DNA of 64,000 nt, taken from Aureimonas sp. ME7 (GTDB taxonomy: Bacteria > Pseudomonadota > Alphaproteobacteria > Rhizobiales > Rhizobiaceae). The stretch is taken from contig NZ_CAJCKW010000001.1 in NCBI RefSeq assembly GCF_903970965.1, positions 62,001 through 126,000 on the forward strand. The letters are read 5' to 3'. Shown in pieces: positions 43,975 through 52,693 of the stretch (position 1 is the first letter of the stretch; the number at the start of each line of letters is the position of its first letter). Made by a program: the position numbers and the translations under genes. The notes under the pieces were generated by a model. The model had not been told where the DNA came from and did not search any database. It saw only the letters and a list, made by a program, of their open reading frames with translations.

Positions 43975-45179
43975 CGCCCTGGCTCCATGTGATCGGGATC
44001 GGAGACGGCGGGCTCGGGGGCCTGACGCCGGAGCAATCCGCGATTCTGACTCGGGCGGAAATCGTCTTCGGCGGCGCGCGCCATCTCGCGATGCTGCCCG
44101 AAGGCCATCCCGCCGAGCGCCGCCCCTGGCGCTCGCCCTTCGCCGAATCCGCACCGGATATCCTCGCCGCGCGGGGCCGGCCGTCCGCAGTTCTCGCGAC
44201 CGGCGACCCATCCTGGTTCGGGCCGGCGAAATGGCTGGCGAGTGTTCTCGACCCGTCCGAATTCCGCGTCCTTGCCTCGCCGTCCGCCTTTTCGCTCGCC
44301 GCCGCCCGTCTCGGCTGGGCGCTGGAGGACGTGCGGTGCCTGTCCGTCCACGGTCGCCCGCTCGGCGCTGTGGCGCCCGAGCTTCGCGATGGGGCGCGGC
44401 TTCTGATCCTGTCGGAAGACGGATCGTCCCCCGCCGCGCTCGCTGCGCTTCTGGCCGCTCGCGGCTTCGGCCCGAGCCGGCTCCACGTCCTGGAGCATCT
44501 GGGCGGCGCGGCCGAGCGCGTGCGCGCGGCGGAGGCGGCCAGCTTCGATCTTCAAGGCATCGCCGCCCTCAACACGGTCGCCGTCGAATGTCGGCTTGGC
44601 GATGGTGCGCGCGTCTATTCCAGCGTCCCCGGCCTGCCCGACGCCGCCTTTCGGCACGACGGCAAGATGACCAAGCGCACGCTACGCGCGCTGGCGCTTG
44701 CCGCGCTCGAACCCATGCCGGGCTCGCTTCTCTGGGATGTCGGCGCTGGTTCCGGCTCGATCTCGGTGGAATGGCTGCGCGCCGTGCCGGGCGCCCGCGC
44801 GGTCGCCATCGAGCCGAACCCCGCGCGCCGCGCGCTGATCGCCGAGAACGTCGCGGCCCTCAACGTCCACGGGATCGAACTCGTCGAAGCGCCCGCCCCA
44901 CAAGCCTTCGACGGCCTTCCCCCGCCGGACGCCGTGTTCATCGGCGGCGGGCTGACGGACGGCGTCTTCGTGACGGCCTTCAATGCCCTGAAGCCGGGCG
45001 GGCGCCTCGTCGCCCATGCCGTGACGCTGGAATCGGAGGCGATCCTCCTTCATCTCCACGAGGTGCACGGCGGCGAGCTCCTGCGCGTGTCCACCGCGAC
45101 GGCCGAGCCCGTCGGCCCTTATCGCGGCTGGCGCCCCGCCATGCCCGTCACTCACTGGCACCTCACCAAACGCGCATGA
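43971..45179 (+). CDS. cobL: Precorrin-6B C5,15-methyltransferase (decarboxylating) CobL (CbiE-CbiT)
   Basis: A 402-residue fusion. Residues ~1-205 form the CbiE-type tetrapyrrole methylase (WLHVIGIGDGGLGGLTPEQ, SEDGSSPAALAALLAARG); ~215-402 form CbiT with the SAM-binding LWDVGAGSGSISVEWLRA (~258-275). It methylates C-5 and C-15 and decarboxylates the C-12 acetate side chain. ATG 43971 overlaps the cobH stop, and its own stop overlaps cobI, so the locus is a tightly coupled operon. Confidence 0.95.
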   Translation: MTPWLHVIGIGDGGLGGLTPEQSAILTRAEIVFGGARHLAMLPEGHPAERRPWRSPFAESAPDILAARGRPSAVLATGDPSWFGPAKWLASVLDPSEFRVLASPSAFSLAAARLGWALEDVRCLSVHGRPLGAVAPELRDGARLLILSEDGSSPAALAALLAARGFGPSRLHVLEHLGGAAERVRAAEAASFDLQGIAALNTVAVECRLGDGARVYSSVPGLPDAAFRHDGKMTKRTLRALALAALEPMPGSLLWDVGAGSGSISVEWLRAVPGARAVAIEPNPARRALIAENVAALNVHGIELVEAPAPQAFDGLPPPDAVFIGGGLTDGVFVTAFNALKPGGRLVAHAVTLESEAILLHLHEVHGGELLRVSTATAEPVGPYRGWRPAMPVTHWHLTKRA

Positions 45180-45907
45180 CCGGCACGCTCTACGGCATCG
45201 GCCTCGGGCCGGGCGATCCCGAACTCCTGACGGTGAAGGCCGCGCGCCTGATCGGCGCGGCGGATGTCGTCGCCTATCCGCTCGCGGAAGGATCCCCAAG
45301 CCTCGCCCGCACCATTGCCGCGCCGTATCTCACCGGCCGAGCCGAGGAGATCGCGATCCCGCTCTGCATGTCGGCCGACCGGGCGCCGGGGCAGGGCGCC
45401 TACGACGAGGCGGCTCCGCTCATTGCCGCCCATCTCGAAGCCGGCCGCGACGTCGCGGTCTTATGCGAGGGCGACCCGTTCTTCTACGGCTCGTTTCTCC
45501 AGCTCTTCGCGCGTCTCGGGCGAAGCTTCCCGACCGAGATCGTGCCGGGCGTCTCCTCCGTCATGGCCGCCGCCGCCAAGGCCAAGGCGCCGCTCGTCGC
45601 CCGCTCCGATCGCTTCGTCGTTCTGCCCGCCACTTTGCCGGACGAGGTGCTGCGCAGCGCCCTTCTAGCCTGCGAGGGCGCCGCGATCCTCAAGCTCGGC
45701 CGCCACTTTCCGCGCATCAAGGCGCTTCTCGCCGAGATGGGCCTTCTCCATGGCGCGATCTATGCCGAGCGCGTCGACCAGCCGGGCGAGCGCATCCTGC
45801 CGCTCACTGAATCGGGGCCGAGCGCTCCCTATTTCGCGCTGATCCTCCTGTATCGCGGCACCGAACCGGCGATCGCGAGCACCCGAACCACGAGCATGGC
45901 CTTATGA
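45176..45907 (+). CDS. cobI: Precorrin-2 C20-methyltransferase CobI/CbiL
   Basis: A 243-residue SAM-dependent methylase that methylates C-20 of precorrin-2 or cobalt-factor II. TLYGIGLGPGDPELLTVKAA starts the protein, LCEGDPFFYGSFLQLFARL and IVPGVSSVMAAAAKAKAPLV are family blocks. ATG 45176 overlaps the cobL stop by four bases, and the stop overlaps the cbiG-cobJ fusion start. The sequence alone does not tell whether the substrate carries cobalt. Confidence 0.95.
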   Translation: MTGTLYGIGLGPGDPELLTVKAARLIGAADVVAYPLAEGSPSLARTIAAPYLTGRAEEIAIPLCMSADRAPGQGAYDEAAPLIAAHLEAGRDVAVLCEGDPFFYGSFLQLFARLGRSFPTEIVPGVSSVMAAAAKAKAPLVARSDRFVVLPATLPDEVLRSALLACEGAAILKLGRHFPRIKALLAEMGLLHGAIYAERVDQPGERILPLTESGPSAPYFALILLYRGTEPAIASTRTTSMAL

Positions 45908-47709
45908 GCGCCCCCGCGATCCTTTGTCTCGGCCCCGCCGCCCTGCCGCTTGCGCGCCGGCTGGCCGATCATCTCGGCGGCGAGGTCCACGGCACCGCGC
46001 GCGTCTCCGGCGCCGATGTCACGGTCGCCGATACGGGCGCCCATCTTCGCGACCTGTTCGCGGAAGGCCGCCCTATCGTCGCCCTGATGGCGACCGGCGC
46101 GCTGATCCGCATCCTGGCGCCGCTTCTCGCCGACAAGCGCGCCGAGCCGCCGGTCCTCGCGATCGCCGAGGACGGCTCGGCCGTGGTGCCCTTTCTCGGC
46201 GGCCATCACGGCGCCAACGATCTCGCCCGGCGCATCGGTGCGCTTCTCGGCACGCCCGCCGCCGTCACCACCGCCGGAGACCTGCGCTTCGGCGTCGCGC
46301 TGGACGACCCGCCGGCCGGCTTCGCCCTTCAGAACTCGGAAGATGCCAAGCCCGTCATGGCCGAGCTTCTGGCCGGCGAATATGCCTGGGTCGAGGGCGA
46401 GGCGGATTGGCTGATGGCGTCCGCGATCCCGCTCTCCGACGACGGGCGGGTAACGCTGCGCGTCTCGGACGTCGCCGGCGAGCCCGGTCCGCTCGAACTC
46501 CTGTATCGCCCGCAAACGCTGGTGCTGGGCCTCGGCGCCGAGCGCGGCGCGCCGCCGGCGGAAGCCATCGCTCTGGCGGAGGAGGCGCTCACCCAAGCCG
46601 GCCTCAGCCCGCTTTCGGTGGCCTGCGTCGCCTCGCTGGACCTCAAGGCCGACGAGCCTGCGGTTCATGCCGTCGCCGCTCGATTTCAGGTGCCTGCCCG
46701 CTTCTTCGACGCCGCCCGGCTTGAATGCGAAGCGCCCCGCCTCGCCAACCCGTCCGAGGTGGTGTTCCGCGAAACCGGCTGCCACGGCGTTGCCGAAGGC
46801 GCGGCGCTCGCCGCCGTCGGCGAGGAGGGGGCGCTGGTTCTGCCGAAGCGCAAGTCGGCCCGCGCGACGGTCGCCATCGCGAAGGCCCCTCGTCCGGTGG
46901 ACCCGGAGACGGTCGGCCGCGCGCGCGGCCGCCTCTTCGTCGTCGGCATCGGGCCGGGCGCCGCGCATTGGCGCTCGCCCGAAGTCTCCCGCATGGTGGG
47001 CGAAGCCACCGATCTCGTCGGCTATTCGCTCTATCTCGACCTCCTCGGACCCCTCGCGAAGGGCAAGGCGCGCCACGACTTCGACCTCGGCGCGGAGGAG
47101 GCGCGGGTGCGCTTCGCCATGGAACTCGCCGCAAAAGGCCGCGACGTCGCCCTCGTCTGCTCGGGGGATGCGGGCATCTACGCCATGGCGACGCTGGTGT
47201 TCGAGCTGATGGAGCGCGGCGACATCACGGACGGCGCGCGCCGCATCGCCGTCGAGGTGTCGCCCGGCATCTCGGCGCTCCAGGCGGCGGCCGCGCGCGT
47301 CGGCGCCCCGCTCGGCCACGACTTCTGCACGATCTCGCTCTCCGACCTCCTGACCCCTTGGGAGGACATCCAGCGCCGCGTGCGCGCGGCGGCGGAGGGT
47401 GACTTCGTGATCGCCTTCTACAATCCCGTTTCGCGCCGCCGCCGCACCCAGCTCGCCTTCGCGCGCGACGTTCTTCTCCAGCATCGCCCGGCGCAAACGC
47501 CCGTGGTGATCGCCGCCAATCTCGGGCGCGAAGGGGAAAGCGTTCGCGTGGTCGAACTGGCTGCGCTCGACGTCGACGAGGTCGACATGCTCACCGTCGT
47601 GATCGTCGGCTCCTCCAACACGCGCAGCTTCACCAGCGGCGAGGGGCGCACCTTCGCCTATACGCCGCGCGGCTACGCGGCCAAGCCAGGAACGGGGATC
47701 GGCTCGTGA
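45904..47709 (+). CDS. cobJ: CbiG-CobJ fusion: cobalt-precorrin-5A hydrolase / precorrin-3B C17-methyltransferase
   Basis: A 601-residue two-domain protein. Residues 1 to ~328 are CbiG (ALMATGALIRILAPLLADKR and AVVPFLGGHHGANDLARRIG in the N-terminal part, then the CbiG C-terminal segment VVFRETGCHGVAEGAAL). A linker near 315-340 leads to CobJ/CbiH at ~341-601 (LFVVGIGPGAAHWRSPEVSR, ALVCSGDAGIYAMA, AFYNPVSRRRR). CbiG opens the delta-lactone and loses acetaldehyde in the anaerobic route; CobJ methylates C-17 with ring contraction. Such fusions occur in several alphaproteobacteria. No CobG monooxygenase is seen in this window. ATG 45904 and the GTGA overlap with cobM mark coupling. Confidence 0.94.
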   Translation: MSAPAILCLGPAALPLARRLADHLGGEVHGTARVSGADVTVADTGAHLRDLFAEGRPIVALMATGALIRILAPLLADKRAEPPVLAIAEDGSAVVPFLGGHHGANDLARRIGALLGTPAAVTTAGDLRFGVALDDPPAGFALQNSEDAKPVMAELLAGEYAWVEGEADWLMASAIPLSDDGRVTLRVSDVAGEPGPLELLYRPQTLVLGLGAERGAPPAEAIALAEEALTQAGLSPLSVACVASLDLKADEPAVHAVAARFQVPARFFDAARLECEAPRLANPSEVVFRETGCHGVAEGAALAAVGEEGALVLPKRKSARATVAIAKAPRPVDPETVGRARGRLFVVGIGPGAAHWRSPEVSRMVGEATDLVGYSLYLDLLGPLAKGKARHDFDLGAEEARVRFAMELAAKGRDVALVCSGDAGIYAMATLVFELMERGDITDGARRIAVEVSPGISALQAAAARVGAPLGHDFCTISLSDLLTPWEDIQRRVRAAAEGDFVIAFYNPVSRRRRTQLAFARDVLLQHRPAQTPVVIAANLGREGESVRVVELAALDVDEVDMLTVVIVGSSNTRSFTSGEGRTFAYTPRGYAAKPGTGIGS

Positions 47710-48485
47710 CGGTTCACTTCATCGGCGCCGGACCCGGCGCGCCCGACCTCATCACCCTGCGCGGTCTTCGCCTGATCGAGCGCTGCCCGGTCTGCCTTTA
47801 TGCCGGCTCGCTGGTGCCGGAGGAGATCGTGCGTTCGGCCCCCAGCAGCGCCCGCGTCCTCGACACCGCGCCGATGCATCTCGACGAGATCGTCGCCGAA
47901 ATGGAAGCCGCTCATAGGGCGGGCCTTGACGTCGCGCGCGTCCATTCGGGCGATCCGTCGATCTACGGCGCGACAGCCGAGCAGATGCGGCGTCTCGATG
48001 CGCTCGCCATTCCCTACGACGTGACGCCCGGCGTTCCAGCCTTCGCCGCCGCCGCCGCCGCGCTGAAGCAGGAACTGACGATCCCCGAGGTCTGCCAGAC
48101 GATCGTCGTCACCCGCACGGCGATGAAGTCCTCCTCCATGCCGCCCGGCGAGGATCTGGCGACGCTGGGCATGAGCGGTGCGACGCTTGCCATCCACCTG
48201 TCGATCCGCAACCTCGCCCATATCGAGCGCGAGCTGTCGCCCCTGGCGGCCTACGGCCCGGACTGTCCGGTGATCGTCGCCTACCGCGTCGGCTGGCCGG
48301 ACGAGGCCTTCATCCGCGCGACGCTCTCGACCGTCGCCGCCGAGGTGCGCCGGGCGAAGCTGACGCGCACCGCGCTCCTCTTCGTCGGGCGCGCGCTGAG
48401 CGCACAAGGCTTCGTCGATTCCAAGCTCTACGACGCCGCCCACCCCCATATCCTGCGCCCGGCGGCGAGGAAGTCAGCCGGCTAA
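47706..48485 (+). CDS. cobM: Precorrin-4 C11-methyltransferase CobM/CbiF
   Basis: A 259-residue SAM-dependent methylase acting at C-11. VHFIGAGPGAPDLITLRGLR opens the protein; CLYAGSLVPEEIVR, VHSGDPSIYGATAEQMRRLD and VTPGVPAFAAAAAALKQELT are the family blocks. The start is GTG 47706, overlapping the stop of the cbiG-cobJ fusion. The 3' end overlaps the convergent cobK gene by 12 bases. Confidence 0.95.
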   Translation: MTVHFIGAGPGAPDLITLRGLRLIERCPVCLYAGSLVPEEIVRSAPSSARVLDTAPMHLDEIVAEMEAAHRAGLDVARVHSGDPSIYGATAEQMRRLDALAIPYDVTPGVPAFAAAAAALKQELTIPEVCQTIVVTRTAMKSSSMPPGEDLATLGMSGATLAIHLSIRNLAHIERELSPLAAYGPDCPVIVAYRVGWPDEAFIRATLSTVAAEVRRAKLTRTALLFVGRALSAQGFVDSKLYDAAHPHILRPAARKSAG

Positions 48486-49211
48486 CCACGCCAACGCCTC
48501 ATCCACGCTCGCCGCCAGCGGCCCGGGCGGGGCGGGGGGGCGGTCGATCAGCACCACGGGGAGCCTGAGTTCGCGCGCGGCGGCGATCTTGGCGTAGGAC
48601 CTCGTGCCGCCCGAGTTGCGGCACAGGAGATGGGTGATGCCGAGGTTGCGGAACAGGTCCGCCTCCGCTTCCCTGCTGCCCGGCTTGCCGAGGATGACGC
48701 GGGCCGGAAAGGGCAGCGCCTCAGGCGCGTCCACCATGCGCAAGGCGATGGCGAGATCGGGCCGGTGGCGGAACGGGGCGATGTGCTGCGCGCCGAGCGC
48801 CAGGAACGGCCGGCTGCCCGCCGGCAGCGCGTCGCGCGCCGCGCCGAGGCACGACACGCGCACCCAGCGGTCGCCCGGAACGGGCTCCCAGGGAGGGCGC
48901 CACAGCGCGAGGCGCGGAACGCCCGCTTGCGTGGCGGCTTCTGCGGCGTTGCGCGACATGCCGACGGCGAACGGGTGGGTGGCGTCCAGGATCCGGGTGA
49001 ACTTCTCCCGTTTCAGGAACGAGACCAACCCGGCCGCGCCGCCGAACCCACCGATGCGCGTTTCGACGCCCTCCAGTAGGTCCGGCGCGCGGGTCCGCCC
49101 GGCCAGCGACAGGACGAGCCGACCCCGATGTTTCACGTGAAACCTTTTGGCAAGGATTGCGGCCTCGGCCGTGCCGCCGAGAAGGAGAACGGCCGGCGGA
49201 TCACTCGGCAC
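48474..49211 (-). CDS. cobK: Precorrin-6A reductase CobK/CbiJ
   Basis: A 245-residue NAD(P)H-dependent reductase of precorrin-6A (or its cobalt form). VLLLGGTAEAAILAKRF is the family opening (residues 8-24); DATHPFAVGMSRNAAEAA and LCRNSGGTRSYAKIAAAREL are diagnostic. ATG 49211 lies 11 bases inside the end of cbiD, upstream on the same strand. Codons 24-28 (FHVKH) carry a 14-base perfect palindrome matching parS, which may constrain this otherwise variable segment. Confidence 0.94.
   Translation of the reverse strand: MPSDPPAVLLLGGTAEAAILAKRFHVKHRGRLVLSLAGRTRAPDLLEGVETRIGGFGGAAGLVSFLKREKFTRILDATHPFAVGMSRNAAEAATQAGVPRLALWRPPWEPVPGDRWVRVSCLGAARDALPAGSRPFLALGAQHIAPFRHRPDLAIALRMVDAPEALPFPARVILGKPGSREAEADLFRNLGITHLLCRNSGGTRSYAKIAAARELRLPVVLIDRPPAPPGPLAASVDEALAWLAG
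49129..49144. promoter_or_regulatory. parS-like ParB binding site inside cobK
   Basis: TGTTTCACGTGAAACC contains a perfect 14-base palindrome GTTTCACGTGAAAC (49130-49143) and matches 15 of 16 positions of the conserved bacterial parS TGTTTCACGTGAAACA. It is the only such match I see in the window. parS sites usually cluster near the replication origin. Confidence 0.75.
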
Positions 49212-50331
49212 GGGCGATCACCTCGCCGCTCCGGTCGGTCACCACGACCTCGATCCGGCAGGGCGCCTTGCCCACCGCCTCCCGTGCGGTTTCGAGCGCG
49301 CCCGTCGCCACCGAGGCGGCGAGGTCGATGCCCCGTTCCGAGGCGATGTCCAGCACCTCCTTGGCCGTGTTGGCTCCAAGGATGCGGGCTTCGAGCGTGC
49401 CCGCCGCCGCCGCGTCGATGGAGCGCACGCGCTCCAGCAGGAAGGCGAGGTCCACCTGGCTTCGGCCGGAGTGGAGGTCGAGCGAGCCTTGCGCGAGCTT
49501 GGTGAACTTGGCGAAACCGCCGGCGAGCGTCAGGTGCGGCACCGGGTGCCGGCGCAGATATTTGAGGACGCCGCCCGCGAAGTCGCCCATGTCGAGATAG
49601 GCGATCTCAGGCAAGGCGGGGTAGAGCCGGCGCGCCGCCGCCTCGCTCGCCGATCCCGTCGCCCCGACGACGCGGGAAAGGCGGCAAGCGCGCGCCACGT
49701 CGATGCCGCGATGGATGGAGTGGATCCAGGCCGAGCAGGAGAAGGGATGGACGATCCCGGTGGTGCCGAGGATCGACAGCCCGCCGAGAATGCCGAGGCG
49801 CGGGTTCCAGGTGAGCGCCGCCAGCCGCTCGCCGTCCGCGACCTCGATCGCGATCTCGACGTCGGGGGTGAGCCCGTGCTCGGCGCACAGCGCCTCCACC
49901 ACCTCGCGCATCATCGCGCGCGGCACCGGATTGATCGCGGGCTCGCCGGGCGGGATCGGCAGGCCGGGCTTCGTCACCGTGCCGACGCCTGGCCCGGCTT
50001 GGAATACGATGCCAGACCCCGCCGCGCCGAAGCGCACGCGCGCCCCGATCTCGGCCAGATGCGTCACGTCCGGGTCGTCGCCCGCGTCCTTGACGATGGC
50101 GGCAAAGGCTTGGGGTCCGTCGAGGCGCGTGCGGTTCAGGGCGAAGGCTGGTGTCTCGCCTTTGGGCAGGCGGATCGTCACCGGGTCTTCGAACCGGCCG
50201 GTCAGAAGGGCGCCGAGCGCCGCCTTCGTGGCGGCGGTCGCGCAGGCGCCCGTGGTCCAGCCGCGCCGGAGCGGCACGCCGTCACGCGCCTCCTGCGATT
50301 TGGTCCGGCGCTGCCCGAGATCGACACCCAT
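49201..50331 (-). CDS. cbiD: Cobalt-precorrin-5B C1-methyltransferase CbiD
   Basis: A 376-residue CbiD, the C-1 methyltransferase of the anaerobic-type corrin pathway, in place of aerobic CobF. LRRGWTTGACATAATKAAL (near residues 21-39), GDDPDVTHLAEIGA, GVGTVTKPGLPIPPGEPAIN, GLSILGTTGIVHPFS and LAGGFAKFTKLAQGSLDLH are canonical. ATG 50331 is used; the longer frame to 50397 adds non-family residues. cobK overlaps its 3' end by 11 bases; it is divergent from cobB with only 47 bases between the starts. Confidence 0.96.
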   Translation of the reverse strand: MGVDLGQRRTKSQEARDGVPLRRGWTTGACATAATKAALGALLTGRFEDPVTIRLPKGETPAFALNRTRLDGPQAFAAIVKDAGDDPDVTHLAEIGARVRFGAAGSGIVFQAGPGVGTVTKPGLPIPPGEPAINPVPRAMMREVVEALCAEHGLTPDVEIAIEVADGERLAALTWNPRLGILGGLSILGTTGIVHPFSCSAWIHSIHRGIDVARACRLSRVVGATGSASEAAARRLYPALPEIAYLDMGDFAGGVLKYLRRHPVPHLTLAGGFAKFTKLAQGSLDLHSGRSQVDLAFLLERVRSIDAAAAGTLEARILGANTAKEVLDIASERGIDLAASVATGALETAREAVGKAPCRIEVVVTDRSGEVIARAE

Positions 50332-50378
50332 GAAGGGGCTTATAGAGGGGCGTGATCCGTGCGAAAAGCGCCCGCACC

Positions 50379-51680
50379 ATGACGATCCCGAACCCATCCT
50401 CCGGCCTTCTCGTCGCGGCTCCCCGATCGGGCAGCGGCAAGACGCTGTTCACGCTGGCACTCCTGCGCTGGGCGCGCGGTCAAGGCTTGCGCGTCGCGCC
50501 CGCCAAGGCGGGGCCGGACTATATCGACCCCGGCTTCCATGCGCATGCGCTCGGGCAGCCGTCCGTCAACCTCGACCCGCATGCGATGCGCCCCGCGTTG
50601 ATCCGGTCGCTCGCCGCGACGGACGGGCGCCCGCTCGTGGTGGAGGGGATGATGGGCCTCTTCGACGGGGCGGCGGACGGCAGCGGGTCCTCGGCCGACC
50701 TCGCCGTGCTTCTTCGGCTTCCCGTCGTCCTCGTCGTCGACTGCGCCAAGCAATCGCATTCGGTGGCCGCGCTCGTTCGCGGGTTTCGCGACCATCGAGG
50801 CGATGTGCATCTGGCCGGCGTCGTCCTCAACCGCGTCGGCAGCCCGCGCCACGAGGCGATGCTGCGCGGGGCGCTGGAGTCGCTCGGGGTGAGGGTCCTC
50901 GGCGCGCTGCCGAACGCGCCGGATCTGGCGCTTCCCGAGCGCCATCTCGGCCTCGTGCCGGCGGGCGAGCACGGCGATCTCGACCGCACGCTCGACCACG
51001 CCGCCGCTTGGTTCGCCGGCGGCATGGACTTAGCAGTGATGGAAGCCTTGCTCGCGCCCCGAGCCGTATCGGTCCCGCCGACCGTCTCCACGCTTCCTCC
51101 GCTCGGGCGCCGGGTCGCGGTGGCGCGCGACGAGGCCTTCGCCTTCCTTTACCCGCATCTCCTGGCCGGATGGCGGGCGGCGGGCACCGAACTCGCCCTC
51201 TTCTCGCCGCTGGCGGACGAAGGGCCGGAGCCGGGTTGCGACGCGGTGTTCCTGCCGGGCGGCTACCCGGAGCTTCACGCCGGGCGCATCGCGGCCGCGT
51301 CGGGGTTTCGCGCCGGGATGGAGGCCGCGCGAAACCGGGGCGCCGCGATCTACGGCGAATGCGGGGGCTACATGGTGCTGGGGGAAAGCCTGGAGGACGC
51401 GCAGGGGATCGCCCACCCGATGCTGGGCTTCCTGCCGCTGCGCACGAGCTTTCGCCGGCGCCGGCTGCATCTCGGCTATCGCCGCCTCCGTCCGCTCTCC
51501 GGCGCGCCTTGGGCCGCGCCGCTGGCGGCCCACGAATTCCATTATTCCACGGTATCCTCGGAGGGCGAGGCGGACCGCCTTTTTGCGGCGATCGACGCGC
51601 TGGGGGAGGATCTTGGGGTGATCGGCCTCCGACGCGAGCGCGTGTCCGGCTCCTATGCCCACGTGATCGACCTCGCATGA
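50379..51680 (+). CDS. cobB: Cobyrinate a,c-diamide synthase CobB/CbiA
   Basis: A 433-residue glutamine-dependent amidotransferase that amidates the a and c carboxylates. The P-loop LLVAAPRSGSGKTLFTLALL lies at residues 10-29; KAGPDYIDPGFHA and VEGMMGLFDGAADGSGSSAD follow; the GATase domain has AIYGECGGYMVLGESLED with the catalytic cysteine and HEFHYSTV. ATG 50379 was chosen because family members begin a few residues before the P-loop; GTG 50352 is an alternative. cobC overlaps its stop. Confidence 0.95.
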   Translation: MTIPNPSSGLLVAAPRSGSGKTLFTLALLRWARGQGLRVAPAKAGPDYIDPGFHAHALGQPSVNLDPHAMRPALIRSLAATDGRPLVVEGMMGLFDGAADGSGSSADLAVLLRLPVVLVVDCAKQSHSVAALVRGFRDHRGDVHLAGVVLNRVGSPRHEAMLRGALESLGVRVLGALPNAPDLALPERHLGLVPAGEHGDLDRTLDHAAAWFAGGMDLAVMEALLAPRAVSVPPTVSTLPPLGRRVAVARDEAFAFLYPHLLAGWRAAGTELALFSPLADEGPEPGCDAVFLPGGYPELHAGRIAAASGFRAGMEAARNRGAAIYGECGGYMVLGESLEDAQGIAHPMLGFLPLRTSFRRRRLHLGYRRLRPLSGAPWAAPLAAHEFHYSTVSSEGEADRLFAAIDALGEDLGVIGLRRERVSGSYAHVIDLA

Positions 51681-52693
51681 CGACCCATCTCGTCCATGGC
51701 GGCGCGCTCGGGGCCGCGATCGCCCGCTTCGGCGGCGCCCTGGAAACGTGGCTGGATCTCTCTACCGGCATCAATCCGGTGCCGCCGCCGATGCCGGCGC
51801 TGTCTCCGGCGGTCTTCGCCCGCCTGCCGGAACGGGCGGCTGAGGAGGCGCTGATCGCGAGCGCCTGCTGCTTCTTCGGCGCGGGCGAGAGCGCCGCGAT
51901 CGCCATCGCACCCGGCAGCCAGGCGCTGATCTCGCTTCTGCCGCATCTCCTCCCCCCCGCCGAGGCCGCGATCCTCGCCCCTGCCTATGCCGAGCACGCG
52001 CGCGCGTTTCGAGCCGCCGGGCACCGCGTGCGGGCGATGCCGGGGCTCGGCGATTTGGGCGCGAATACGCAAACCGTCGTGATGGTGAACCCGAACAACC
52101 CGGACGGACGGCGCTTCGCCCGCGCCGAGCTTCTCGCGCTTGCCGACCAACTGGCCGAGGGCGGCGGGCTTCTCGTCGTCGACGAGGCGTTCATGGACGC
52201 CGACCCATGTGAAACGCTGAGTGGCGACGCGGGGCGTCCGGGTCTCGTGGTCCTCCGCTCCTTCGGCAAGTTCTTCGGTCTGGCGGGCCTGCGTCTCGGC
52301 TTTGCGCTCGGCGAGCCAAGGCTTATGGCCGCGATCGCCGAGCGTCTCGGCCCCTGGGCGGTCTCCGGGCCGGCGCTGGCCGTCGGCGCGGCGCTGATGG
52401 GCGATGCGGCGCTGGTGGCGACACTTCGCCGCGACATCGCCCTGCGCGCCGATCTGACCCGTGGCGCCATCGGGGGCGCCGGCCTCGAGGCCTTCGGCGA
52501 CGCCGCCTTGTTCGCGCTGGTGGAGGTGCCCGGCGCCCACGCCCTGTTCGAAGCCTTGGCGCGCCGGCACATCCTGACGCGCCCCTTCGCGGACCAGCCG
52601 AACTGGCTTCGCATCGGCCAAGTGCGGGACGAGGCGGAGGCGGAGCGCCTGCGAACGGCGCTTGGCGACGCGCTTGCCGAGATCGGCGCGTGA
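51677..52693 (+). CDS. cobC: Threonine-phosphate decarboxylase CobC (CobD in Salmonella naming)
   Basis: A 338-residue PLP enzyme of aminotransferase fold class I that supplies (R)-1-amino-2-propanol phosphate for the nucleotide loop. LVHGGALGAAIARFGG and WLDLSTGINPVPPP are typical of the N-terminus; VMVNPNNPDGRRFARAELLA, VVDEAFMDADP and LRSFGKFFGLAGLRLGFALG (with the PLP-binding lysine in SFGK) are clear. ATG 51677 overlaps the cobB stop by four bases and the stop overlaps cbiB. Confidence 0.93.
   Translation: MTTHLVHGGALGAAIARFGGALETWLDLSTGINPVPPPMPALSPAVFARLPERAAEEALIASACCFFGAGESAAIAIAPGSQALISLLPHLLPPAEAAILAPAYAEHARAFRAAGHRVRAMPGLGDLGANTQTVVMVNPNNPDGRRFARAELLALADQLAEGGGLLVVDEAFMDADPCETLSGDAGRPGLVVLRSFGKFFGLAGLRLGFALGEPRLMAAIAERLGPWAVSGPALAVGAALMGDAALVATLRRDIALRADLTRGAIGGAGLEAFGDAALFALVEVPGAHALFEALARRHILTRPFADQPNWLRIGQVRDEAEAERLRTALGDALAEIGA

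Noticed and set aside
45829-47496. 555-codon minus-strand frame opposite the cbiG-cobJ gene
   Set aside because: High-GC antisense shadow without recognisable motifs; the plus-strand fusion is clear.
49147-50355. 402-codon plus-strand frame opposite cbiD
   Set aside because: Antisense to well-supported cbiD, Arg-rich, no motif.
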